Shown here in pieces: positions 1 to 10,216 of a DNA stretch of 64,000 bases. The notes under the pieces were generated by a model. It had not been told where the DNA came from and made no database searches. It saw only the letters and a list, made by a program, of their open reading frames with translations. A program made the translations under genes and the position numbers. Source of the stretch: Diospyros lotus (Eukaryota > Streptophyta > Magnoliopsida > Ericales > Ebenaceae). Location of the stretch: the NCBI RefSeq assembly GCF_014633365.1, contig NC_068351.1, forward strand, positions 21,627,366 through 21,691,365. Direction: 5' to 3'. Positions within the stretch are counted from its first letter, which is position 1, and each line of letters starts with the position of its first letter.

Positions 1-750
1 TTCTTTACACTTTGAGGTTGCAAAGGCTATGTTGATTATGTGGAGGAGTTATGGGCTTGAGGATGTTAAGACAAGTGTTGCCACAAATGGCGCCATGGCG
101 TGGGATGGATCCAATAGGTGAAGTCACAACACCCCGAAGCATGGTGGGGTGTTAGCTTAGATTGAAGCCTGGCTTAATGACACAATGATAGTTGTGGGTT
201 ACAAGTGCAACATGGTAAGGCAATGGCCAAGTCAAGTGGAGGATTACAAGGCATACATAATGAGGGGTGGCCAAGCTAATGTGTGGGTGCATTGGGGTCC
301 CATAGCCTTGCCCAAATGGATTGCTTAGAGGTGTCCAAGTTGACACAAATCTAAATGGAAGAAGAGGTCATGATCTACATCAAGGTGAGGAGTGGTGACT
401 TGGGTGCATGTGAGGCCCAAGTGTGGGGAGGAATGCCAAGTAGATGGCAAGCTTAATGCACTGCTACACTACTTAGAGGTTGTGAGTGGTAAGGATAGAT
501 GTTAGCAGTTATGTCAAAGGATAGGACGTAGTGTTTGCCAACGACCCTATGGAAGTGGGTAGATGGGAAGCAATGATCAAAGTTAAGACTCCAAGGGGTC
601 AACAAAAGAGGAAGTAGTTGCGCAAGAGGGAAAAGGCTTAGGCATGTAAAGGTTGGGGGCTAAGTGTTGATCTCATTAGTGGGTTAAGTAGTGGTGGCTA
701 CAAGGCTATTGAGTTGACATGATGGATGCTTATGAAATTACCATATCTAT
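1..750. other. Unassigned repeat-like sequence
   Basis: No convincing gene or transposon domain was found on either strand. Short open frames are interrupted and lack recognisable motifs. The stretch abuts the 3' LTR of the outer minus-strand copia element, so it is the DNA into which that element inserted, or an older repeat. Confidence 0.4.
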
Positions 751-945
751 TGCAAAATATATTCTTCGTTGATACAACCCATAGGAAAGAGAACAATATA
801 TAGACCAAGGAAAGAACAAATTAGGAAAGAAATCTCTAATCTAGGAAATAATTTGAAAGAGGAATCAACTATGAAAAGGAAACAATGCAAAAGGAAATAT
901 TGGAAATCCTTCTTATTTGATTTTGATGCTGTCAATCTTCCAACA
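751..945 (-). repeat. Probable 3' LTR of the outer copia element
   Basis: Read on the minus strand the segment starts TGTTGGAAGATTG right after a polypurine tract (complement of CTCCCCCTCAAA at 946-957), as a copia 3' LTR should. A TATATA-like box lies inside. The far end near 751 is only estimated from a TG dinucleotide, and no matching 5' LTR exists in the window. Confidence 0.5.
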
Positions 946-952
946 CTCCCCC

Positions 953-1507
953 TCAAACTAGTAAATAGATATCTATAATTCCTAGCTTGCTAAAACTTGC
1001 TTCAAAATCTGGCTTTGGCCAGGCCTTTGTAAGGAGGTTAGCTTTCTGCCACTTTGTTGGAATGTAGTGCAAGGTGAATGTCCCACTATCAATCTCTAAC
1101 TCGATGAAGTTTATGTCAATTCTCACACTCTTCATCCTGTCATGTTGAATAGGATTATGAACTATATTGATGGCAGATTTACTGTCACTGTATAGTTTCA
1201 TATGCTCTTCCATTGGAATAGATAGGTCTTGCAGCAACTTATTAATCCAGATTAATTCACACCCCCCTTGAGCGATTGCCCTATATTCAGCCTCAACACT
1301 ATTTCTTGCAACTATTATCTGTTTCTTACCGCATTTCCCCAAACTCTTGTGCAATACCTTGTAGTGGATTTTTGTGTCTTCAACTGAACTTGCCCAGTCT
1401 GCATCTGCACAACACTCAACACCTTGTTGGTCATTTTTTTCTAAATAGTAAACCCTTTCCCAAAGTGCTCTTCAGGTAGCGAAGAAACTGACTCACTATT
1501 TCTAAAT
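953..1507 (-). pseudogene. Ty1/copia RNase H, outer element (3' part)
   Basis: The minus-strand translation contains the copia RNase H signature: SVEAEYRAIAQGGCELIW, then LYSDSKSAINIVHNPIQHDR, then LHYIPTKWQKANLLTKA. The RNase H degrades the RNA template during reverse transcription. The reading frame continues, after removal of the element at 1513-6398, into RT sequence near 6404 (a conserved SLTRPDIAY-type block). This shows a single older copia split in two. Stops and frame changes make it non-functional. Confidence 0.85.
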
Positions 1508-1512
1508 GTCTC

Positions 1513-1696
1513 TGTGAGAAAACAATTATGAGAGAAAAACTTAAGAGATTAGTCTCTTGATGTGTTATTTATAAAAGGCACAGCGGGCCTAATAACCTAT
1601 GGGTTTAGCCTAATTACACATAGTTACAACAGATAAATAAATAAAAAACACATACAACAATATGTAATATATCTAATTATACTCATAATTCTAATA
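1513..1696 (-). repeat. 3' LTR of nested copia
   Basis: Direct repeat partner of 6204-6398. It begins TGTGAGAAAACAATTATG and ends TTCTAATA on the + strand, so the minus-strand LTR has TA...CA termini rather than canonical TG...CA. A polypurine tract is immediately adjacent at 1697-1707. Confidence 0.92.
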
Positions 1697-1937
1697 CTCC
1701 CCTTTAAGTTGAAGCATAGATATCATATGTACCAAGCTTATTACAGATTTATTCTATCCGATGATCGTTTAGAGACTTGGTGAAGATATCGACAAGTTGA
1801 TCACTGGAGTTAACAAACTCTGTAACAATAATATCTTCAACCAACTTTTCTCTAATAACGTGACAGTCGATTTCAATATGCTTAGTTCACTCATGGAACA
1901 CTAGATTGGAAGCAATATGCAAAACAGTCTAATTATC

Positions 1938-3297
1938 TCAAACAAGCTTCATAGGGAACATTTCACAAAACTTGAGTTCTTCCAAGAGTTGCTTATGCCA
2001 GATGAGCTCACAAGTTGCATTAGCCATAGCTCGATACTCTGCCTCTGCACTGAATCTAGCTACTACATTCTGTTTCTTACTTTTCCAAGAAATCAATTTT
2101 TTTTCCCACAAGAACACAATATCCAGATGTCGACCGACGATCAGAAGGAGAGCCGGCCCAATCTGCATCTGCATAACAACAAATATCTGTGTGCCCCTTA
2201 TCCTCATAGAGTAGCCCCTTATTCGGTACTCGTTTGATATATCTCAGAATCCGGATGACAACATCCCAGTGAGAATCACATGGAGAACTGAGAAACTGGC
2301 TTACCACACTCACAACAAAAGCAATGTCGAGATGAGTGATTGTGAGATATTTTAGTTTGCCTACCAATCTTCTATACCCTCTAGAATCTGAGTAAGACTC
2401 CCACTATTCTGGCAAGAGTTTGACATTTGAGTCCATTGGGGTGTCAATCGATTTGTAGTTCACCATACCAGTTTCCTCTAAGATGTCAAGTGCATACTTC
2501 CTCTGAGAGATTGAGATCTCTTCTCTTGATTGAGCAACTTCAATACCTAAGAAATACCGGAGTTTGCCTAGGTCTTTAGTCTAAAAGTGTTGATGGAGAT
2601 GTTGCTTCAGATTTTGTACACCAACCTGATCGCTCTCTGTGATAACAATGTCATCTACATAAACAACGAGGTAGATACATAAAGAAGAAGAATATTAATA
2701 GAAAACTGAATGATCAGCTTCACTTCGAGTGAGACTAAATGCTTGAACCACAATGTTGAACCTGTCGAACCATGCTCGTGGAGATTGTTTCAAGCCATAG
2801 AGAGATTTCTTGAGTTTGCAAACTACATTGGACTCCCCCTGAGTAACAAAACTAGCTGGTTGCTCCATATAAACCTCCTCTTACAAATCACCGTGAAGAA
2901 AGGCATTCTTAATGTCCAATTGATAGAGCGACCAATGACGTGTGGCAGCCATAGAGAGAAATAGGCGAACATAGGCCATTTTAACAACTGAAGCGAAGGT
3001 ATTACTGTAATTTAGCCCATAGATTTGTGTAAAGCTTTTGGCAACCAATCGAGCTTTAAGACGTTCCACCTGTCCATCGGGGCCCACTTTAGGGCTGAAC
3101 ACCCATCGACAACCAATGAGAGTCTTTTTTGGTGGCAAAGACACCAAATCCCAAGTGCCAATAGAATGCAAAGCACCCATCTCATCTAACATAGCCTCGC
3201 CAACCAGGATGGGACATGGCTTTACTTGTAGTTTTAGGAATAGAAACAAAAGAAAGGCTCGAAAGAAAAGCACTATAAGTAGGTGACAAACGGTCAT
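1938..3297 (-). pseudogene. Ty1/copia RT-RNase H of nested element
   Basis: Reading on the minus strand from 3297, the RT N-terminus shows [20 protein letters not shown], then [14 protein letters not shown], then a SLYGLKQSPRAWF block near 2780 and a YVDD box near 2660. RNase H follows: [16 protein letters not shown] (2160s) and [19 protein letters not shown] (2020s). This is the replication half of the polyprotein. In-frame stops occur after the SVFY-like segment and around 2400. The sequence style resembles abundant dicot copia families, but I cannot assign a named lineage. Confidence 0.92.
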
Positions 3298-4515
3298 AAC
3301 ACAAAAAGTTATAAAGATGATGTAGATTGCGAGTAGACCGTGTACCTTTGCAGATTACAATAGGAAGGTTGTCGGGCACAAGATCCATGGCAGGAGTGAC
3401 CACTGACGAATAGAGTGAGTCAGGAGAGTCGCAGTCAAGAGGAATGCAGGTGCCAGGAGCAGGATGAGGATGACGGTGATAAGTAAGAAGTGGAGGATCT
3501 GAGGAGTGTGGACTGGAAGATGGAAGTGGAGGGTCCATCGAGGAGGAGATAGACGGATCTGATAAAGGCAATGGAAGAGAAGGAATATGCAATATCTGGT
3601 CAAGACGTTGTGAATCAGGTTGAGCAATTGAGAAGGACTGTTGTTCAAAGAATGTGACATCAACAAACATAAGATAGCGGTTCAACTCAAGAGAGTAACA
3701 CTTATAGCCTTTCTGCAATCGGGAGTAACCGAGGAAAATACACTTGAGCGATTTGGCAGCAAGTTTATCATTTTCTAGTGAAAAGGAATGTACAAAACAG
3801 ATACATCCAAATACACGAAGGGGAACAGAATAAAGGGGCTGGGAGGGGAACAAAAGAGAGTGAAGAATGTTGTCCTTTAACACTGAAGATGGCATGCGAT
3901 TGATCCGATAACACGCAGTAAAAACAACATCTTCCCCGAATTTGGTGGGAAGATTGGCATGTAAAAGTAGTGTTCGTGTAGTTTCAATGAGATGAAGATT
4001 TTTACGCTCGACAACACCATTTTGTTGAGGTGTATAAGGATAAGAAGATTGATGCATAATGCCATAAGTAGTCATGAAAGTAGTAAATTGAGAAGAAAAG
4101 TACGCAGGTTATCACTACATAAAGCACGTATAAAAACTACAAACTGTGTTTTTATTTCAGTAGTGAATGTTTGAAAGACAGAAAACAACTCAGACCGACT
4201 TTTCATGAGAAACAACCAAGTGTAACGAGAAAAGTCATCAATGAAAGTAAAAAAATATGATAAACCAAAAGTAGAATTGACACGACTGGGTCCCCATATA
4301 TCAGAGTGTACAAGAGAAAATAGAGTCTTAGCCCTCTTATTGACACGATTGGAAAAATAACTACATACGTGTTTACCACGTTGACATGACTCACAATAAA
4401 AAATAAATAACGATGACAAACTAGAAACTAATTTCTTCAATTTGGAGAGGCTGGGATGACCAAGACGAGAGTGGAAAAGATCTGGGGAAGCAGCACTGGT
4501 GCAAGCCATCAGCAC
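3182..4515 (-). pseudogene. Ty1/copia integrase of nested element
   Basis: The minus strand encodes the integrase in two frames. The N-terminal zinc-binding part has HSRLGHPSLSKLKKL followed by CESCQRGKH. The core starts with LVHSDIWGP and FFTFIDDFSRYTW (4200-4340). After a frameshift near 4075 it continues with SYPYTPQQNGVVERKN and the FGCICFVH...FLGYS end of the core. A proline/serine-rich linker (about 3400-3600) leads to RT. The frame break means no single integrase can be made. Confidence 0.92.
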
Positions 4516-4900
4516 AACAAGATGATAGTGACCATGTGACTCACGTCCGATGCCAATCGTCCGCCCTGTACTTTGGTCGTATACATAAATAGAGGTAGGA
4601 GTGAAAGTGATTGAGCAGTTAAGGGTTTATTAAGCTGGCTAATTGAAATCAAATTGAAAGGATTGCCAGGGACATATAAAATCGAATTTAAAGATAAAGA
4701 CGAAGTGGGTGTGGTTCGGCCTATCCCTTTAACTGCAGTTTTGGTGCCATCAGTCAAGGTAACTGTAGGCAAGATATCAGAATAAGTAAGTGGAGAGAAA
4801 AAAAGTTCATTACCACACATATGATCAGTGGCACCAGAATTTATAATTCAAGGACCAAGAGATGGGCTTTTAGCAACGCAAGCAACGGGATTACCAGGAT
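4509..4900 (-). pseudogene. Ty1/copia aspartic protease with damaged active site
   Basis: The minus strand reads GP-stop-IINSGATDHMCGNELF, then ILYVPGNPFNLISISQLNK. Copia proteases normally have W-I-(I/L)-D-S-G-A-T-D-H-M here. The tryptophan codon is a stop (TGA) and the catalytic Asp is Asn (AAT). Both changes are G to A on the coding strand. The enzyme that would cleave the polyprotein is therefore inactive even apart from the stop. Confidence 0.88.
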
Positions 4901-5025
4901 GAGACTGCTGGGTGGCCTAAAACTTTAAAAAGACATCATACTCAGTTGCAGACATAGGTATCAATTGTGAACCCGGTGCAGATTGGGCAGAACAAGGATC
5001 ACTCTGAAATGCATGAGCTGCACTA

Positions 5026-6080
5026 CTAGATGATGTAGGCGGAGCAGCTTAGCCAACCATGTTTCTTCCAATATCTGTCCTTAAGATGACCCAGTTTCTT
5101 ACAAAAGGTACACTGTGGACGTGTCCGATTATTATTACAGTCTCTATTTCCTCCTGAGTGAGAAGCTTGAGACACAAGGGCTAAAGATTCAGACTGGAGG
5201 AACAACATGAGAAGAAGAGGACATACCATGTGCACCGGTCATGTTCAACAACCTTTTAAAAGAGTCCTTCATGGTAGGATTAGTGGAGCTGGTCAAGATT
5301 TGATGCTTGATGGCGTCAAATTCTGGTTTGAGACCTGAAAGAGCAATAACCATAAAAAACTTCTCTCTTTGCGCAACCTGTTCGGTCTTGGTCGTAGTAA
5401 TTGGAAGAAGAGCATCAAATTCTTACATGAGAGCCCAAACATATCCCAAATAAGATTCCATGGACGACTCTTGCTTAAGATTCTTGATATTAGAGACCAC
5501 GGTGTATAAATGCTGGATGTCATTCGTATAACATTCTTCAGCTTCCTTCCACACGTCAACACAAGTTTCAAATGGGTGAAAGAGCTACATGATGGATAGA
5601 TCAATAGACTGCCATAGGAGGTTGCATAACTGGGCATCAACTCGTTCCCATCTAGCTCGATTGGCTTTCAGCACACTTTCAACCTTTGTGGTAAGATGAT
5701 CGGCTTAACCTTGCTCTTTGAACCACATTTTGACAGACGCTGCCCATGAAAGATAATTGACAGACCTTATCAACTTGACAATGGTAATATTGGCTGTTCC
5801 GGGATTGGAGACAGTAAAGGATTGAGAAGTAGCAGGGGCAACAGGTGCGGTTGCGGGAGTAGCACCAACAGAAACTGTCACTAAGGTCAGATATAGTGAG
5901 GATTTGACACTGGGAATAAGCCTAGGGAAGGGAGGCGAGTTGATCTAGAGAAGCCAGGAGAAACGGCCGGCGGACGCTCCTTCACACGCCGACGCGTAGG
6001 GGCAGACGACTACGATTTTTCGGCGGCAACTAAGCCTGAAGGCGACGAACCCTAGGGTGGGGTCGGTTCGAGCAAATGAC
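5026..6080 (-). pseudogene. Ty1/copia gag region of nested element
   Basis: The minus strand between the primer site and protease carries gag remnants. These include a nucleocapsid zinc knuckle reading CTFCKKLGHLKDRYWKKHG (5050-5110), in which the last Cys of CX2CX4HX4C is Tyr. Capsid-like sequence lies at 5293-5640. Several stops separate the pieces. Near 6000-6120 the strand is G+C richer and holds the leader and start of gag. Confidence 0.75.
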
Positions 6081-6203
6081 GGTCGGACAGTGATGTTCTG
6101 ACATGAACAGTGATGGTGAAGAGAGAAAACTAGGGTTTAAAGGCTGCTGGAAAAAAATACTCAATGGTGGCAAGGGTTTTTCTCATCGATGGCTTTGATA
6201 CCA

Positions 6204-6398
6204 TGTGAGAAAACAATTATGAGAGAAAAATTAAGAGATTAGTCTCTTAGTGTATATTTATAATAGGCACAACGGGCCTAATAATCTACAGGCTTAACCT
6301 ATGGGCTTAGTCTAATTACACATAATTACAACAAATAAATAAATAAAAAACACATACAACAATATGTAATATATCTAATTATACTAATAATTCTAATA
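6204..6398 (-). repeat. 5' LTR of nested copia, with primer site
   Basis: Direct repeat partner of 1513-1696. The complement of GATGGCTTTGATACCA (6188-6203), directly beside it, gives TGGTATCAAAGCCATC, a one-mismatch match to the usual initiator tRNA-Met primer site. The target duplication GTCTC follows at 6399. Confidence 0.92.
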
Positions 6399-6403
6399 GT
6401 CTC

Positions 6404-8215
6404 TTTGTAGGAGCATGCATGAATTAACTCACCACATTGATGGTATAAGCAATATCAGGCCTGGTGAGAGATAAGTAAATGAGTTTCCCTACAAGGTATT
6501 GATATCTCTCTCTTTCAACTAGTGGATCCTCTTCGGTAATTTTATGCTTCAAATTTCAATCTAGGGGGGTCCCTATAAGTTTGTATCCCAGTTTCCCTGT
6601 CTCCTTTAGAAGATCCAGGGTGTACTTCCTTTGGGAAATGAAGATGCCCTTTTTACTCCTAGCGATTTCCATCCCATGAAACTATTGTAGGTGCCCGAGG
6701 TCTTTTACTTTGAGTTTTGCCTGCAATTGATTTTTGAGTCTGATGATTTCTTGTGTGTCATCCTAGTAATTGTCGTATCATCTATATAGACGATAAAAAT
6801 GGTCATTTTCTCATCTTTAGACCATTTTACAAAAAGAATATGTTTAGTCTGATTTTGAGTGTAACCAAATTGCTTTATAGCTCTATTGAATCGAGTAAAC
6901 CACACTTTGGGAGATTGCTTTAGTCCATATAAGGACTTTCTCAATTTATACATCGTGCTCGCTTTGTTCTCTTCGAATCCAAGAAGGAGTCTCATATATA
7001 CCTATTTTTCCAAGTTTCCATTCAAAAATGCATTCTTTACATCCATCTAATGTAAATCCCAATCCAGTTTGGTAGCGTGAGAGATAAGGACTCTAATAGA
7101 ATTCAACTTGGCAATAGGAGAAGATGTTTCCTCGTACTCTATACCTTAGTGTACCCCTGAGCAACCAGTCTTGTCTTGTATCTGTCTATATTTCCATTAG
7201 CATTCAGTTTTATGGTAAAGATCCACTTACACCCCCACGACCTTCTTCTTTTTGGGTAAAGGAACAGTATCCCAAGTCTTGTTTTCATTTAGTGCTGTCA
7301 TTTCCTCCATTACTGCCTTCCACTTTTGATCTTGAAGAGCTTCATGTACATTGTTAGGAATTTTTACATGGTCTAGTTTTGAAGTGAATGCCCTGAATTT
7401 GAAGGAGAGCTTAGAGTAAGTGAGATAGCTGGATATGGGGTACTGAGTACAAGATCTTACTCTTTTCCTTAGAGCAATAGGCATATCAAGATCATCAACT
7501 GTGCACTTACCTTCCCCAAGCTGTGTCTTCCATTGGATTTGGCTCCAGGTCTGGTGGTGTGCTTTGTCGAGGAACTCGTGGTCTCCTAGAGTAAACTTTA
7601 AGCTCCTCTTGAGATGATTTTCTAGCTTCTCCCCTTTGACCAGTCACCATTCTGGGATTAGTTTCAAATTATTGGACAGAGAGGTCTAAGGATATGAGAT
7701 TAGGTAGCGGAAGAGAAATTAGGAGATAGATGAATCCCAATGATGATCTTCAGTTGAGTTTTCCCCCTAAAGAGAAGCATTGGGGAAGAAAGGTTGATGT
7801 TTTAGAAATATGGTATCATGGGAAATGTAGAATCGTCTAGAATGAGGGCAGTAGCACATGTACCGTTTTTTGAGTGAGAGAGCAGTCAAGGAAGATGCAT
7901 TTGTAAGCCTTGGAATTGAGTTTTCCGCAAGTAGGATTGGGATTATGGACAAGTACCGTGCACCCGAATATTTTGAGTGGAAGGGAATCGAGGAGTCAGA
8001 TTGAAGGAAACTCTTGGCTTAAACAACGATGAGGAGGTAGAAATTGAAGGGTTTTGGAAGGAAGACGATTGATAACATAGGTAGCAGTGAGCATAGCTTC
8101 CCCCAAAAAATGGTTTGGAACATTGGTAGTGAACATAAGGGAGCTAGTAACTTCAAGAATATAACGATTTTTTCGCTCGGTAATGTTAGTTCTATATAAT
8201 GGCAAATATATCCCA
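6404..8215 (-). pseudogene. Ty1/copia integrase and RT, outer element (5' part)
   Basis: Continuing the outer copia interrupted at 1508/6403, the minus strand shows integrase NITERKNRYILEVTSSL and FLGEAMLTATYVINRLPS (8000-8200). It then shows RT ALQDQKWKAVMEEMTALNEN (7250-7400), then KSLYGLKQSPKVWFTRFN and a YIDD box (6770-6950). Stops and frameshifts are frequent. Upstream parts (integrase N-terminus, protease, gag, 5' LTR) are missing: homology stops abruptly at about 8215, where an unrelated repeat begins. Confidence 0.88.
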
Positions 8216-9720
8216 ATAGGAGGGGTGAATTGGGATTTGGGTAAATTTTCGATAGTTTAAAGACTTATACCATGCAGGACACTATGTTTCGAAACATGAG
8301 GAAGTATGTTTCGAAATAAACCTTTCTATTAAGTATGTTTCGAAATATAAATAGATATGTTTCAAAACCAAATTGTCTGTCAAGTATGTTTCGAAACCTA
8401 TTATGATATGTCTCGAAACTTTCATCTCTGTTTTGCTTATTATGAAACTTTTAACTTTTGAAAGCATGAACAATGAGAATAAGAAAGTAAAATAGTAAAG
8501 CAAATTGCACACGAGATTTATAGTGGTTTGGCACCTATTAACTCCACTATCTTTAAGCTTACCCACTTGAAGGATTTTCAAACACAATCACTTTCACTAG
8601 TAATCAATCACACCAAAGGTTTTACCACGATTCACCATAAAATCTTACATAATGAGTTTTTACGGGCTTAACTCAAACTTTACAACACGATAAATAAAAA
8701 TTTATCTTTTACAACTCAATAGTTTGAATGTAATGATATACCTTACCAAATAGTTGTTACAAATCTATTGGTATGGAGTGAGGAGAGCTTGAAAGGATGA
8801 GAGCGTCGATTTTAGTTTGCTTCTCCTTTACACATCACAATGCACACCAATGATTAATTGAAAAAATCTTCTTTGAGAACTTGTTGAAAAAGTTTCGTTC
8901 ACTTGTGCTTGTGGATGTAACAATATCTCTTGTAGGTGTGTATACTTGTGTATGCTTGTAAGAGGTGCTTATTGACTTCAAAGAACTGATATAAATACCA
9001 AGAAATAGAATTTTGGCTAATTATAACCATTAGAGACAAGATAATAAAGTAGGTTTCGAAACACCACATTTTTACACAGAGGTTTCGAAACATACATCTC
9101 ATGTTTCGAAACATCTAGTCTTTACAACTGGTTATGCACCAAGAGACAGAATAAGTGGGAGACAATGTTTTTAAAAAATAAAATGATTTTGTTTTATTCT
9201 CCACTTTCAAAATATCTAAAATTGAAATATCAGAGATTAAGTCAAAAGGTGACTTTTAAAATAGTTTTTGAATTAAAGTGCAAAAGCATGACAGTTTTTC
9301 AAATATTCTGCTGACAGTCAGATGTTTCGAAGCATGCAATGAAGGTTTCGAAACATACTTCAAAAACATATGCAATGCGTTTTTAAATGCTCTGCTGACA
9401 AAAATGATAGAGATTTCGAAACATACTATATAAGTTTCGAAATATAGCATATAAATTTAGCAAACATAGAAATCTTAACAAAGGATATTGCGAAATATGT
9501 TTAGAAACATAGCATAATGATGTTTCGAAATATGAAAACTTAGTTTCGAAACATAATACATAAATTTGGATTTTTTTTCAAATATTTGAATATTCGCACC
9601 AAAGGTTATTCATGCATGTTTCGAAATATAAAAAAATTTATTTCGAAGTATAAGATTTTGCATTCTAAGATAGGTTTTGTATCAAACATATTTTTACATA
9701 TATCAAAAAATATGATATAT
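8216..9720. repeat. Unclassified repeat with paired TTTCGAAA palindromes
   Basis: The copia integrase stops at about 8215 and this AT-rich block begins AGGAGGGGTGAATTGGG. It contains a GTGGTTTGGCACC phrase near 8522, and at least 15 exact or near copies of TTTCGAAA, often inside ATGTTTCGAAACAT. Between 8287 and 8418 six copies start at 8287, 8309, 8338, 8360, 8389 and 8411, that is +22, +29, +22, +29, +22. No protein domain was recognised. Block and boundaries are visible; the family is unknown to me. Confidence 0.6.
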
Positions 9721-9807
9721 TAAATTGCCATAGCTACGCATGCTCCCAAAGCCAATTCAACTGTTTGATATGGGATTTATGATTGTATCCTGAATTTGTA
9801 CGTGCAG

Positions 9808-10041
9808 GTTGATCTTGTTGAGGTGTCGAGACCTTCGCCATCTCTACCAGAAGTGTTGAGTGGGATTGGCAGTTCCCTTGTTGGAGTGGACAGGACAGTG
9901 AAAGAGCTGTTGCGAGATTTGGTGGATTCAGATGGAATTCAAGCCCGGATGGACGGTATTCTGTTCCAAAAGCAGCTTGAGGGAGCTACCTATGCCACCA
10001 ATTTTATGAATTTGGTCAAAGATTACTTGAGTTCCCTCTGA
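9808..10041 (+). CDS. Probable terminal exon of an unidentified gene
   Basis: A splice-acceptor-like TTTGTACGTGCAG precedes an open frame of 77 codons in phase 0, ending in TGA. There is no ATG near its beginning, so it should be an internal start, that is a last exon. The peptide is soluble and helix-rich: it begins VDLVEVSRPSPSLPEV, contains LVGVDRTVKELLRDLVD, and ends NFMNLVKDYLSSL. Composition is protein-like, unlike the degenerate surroundings. I do not recognise the family. Upstream exons are not visible in the 9.8 kb to the left, which is copia and repeat, so the preceding intron may be long. A chance open frame or an exon relic remains possible. Confidence 0.5.
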   Translation, partial: VDLVEVSRPSPSLPEVLSGIGSSLVGVDRTVKELLRDLVDSDGIQARMDGILFQKQLEGATYATNFMNLVKDYLSSL

Positions 10042-10210
10042 GCTCAGGCCTCTCTCTCTCTCAATCAAAATCCATATTTCTTCAGTAACTTGCGTTAATA
10101 ATTGTGTAGAATAGCTAGAGAGAGAGAGATGCCTAGGCCACTCCACTCCACTCCAGTGACTTAAAATCTCTTGTCACCTGCTCTCATCTCGTGAAACCTT
10201 TGGATATTGC

Positions 10211-10216
10211 AATAAA
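10211..10216 (+). terminator. Poly(A) signal AATAAA after the orphan exon
   Basis: Canonical AATAAA 170 bp past the stop codon at 10041, in AT-rich sequence suitable for a plant 3' UTR. It supports 9808-10041 as a terminal exon, although the hexamer is common in AT-rich DNA. Confidence 0.45.

Larger units (their letters stand above)
1513..6398 (-). mobile_element. Full-length Ty1/copia retrotransposon, nested
   Basis: Two direct repeats, 1513-1696 and 6204-6398, bound a 4.9-kb element on the minus strand. The 5-bp target duplication GTCTC lies at 1508-1512 and 6399-6403. The polypurine tract (complement of CTCCCCTTTAA) abuts the left LTR at 1697. The primer site TGGTATCAAAGCC (complement at 6188-6203) abuts the right LTR and resembles the initiator tRNA-Met site. 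Domain order gag, protease, integrase, RT, RNase H is that of Ty1/copia. Multiple stops and frameshifts show it is dead. It sits inside an older copia on the same strand. Confidence 0.95.

Noticed and set aside
8287..9648. TTTCGAAA motifs as heat-shock elements
   Set aside because: Heat-shock elements need GAA and TTC units separated by two bases (TTCnnGAA); here TTC and GAA abut.
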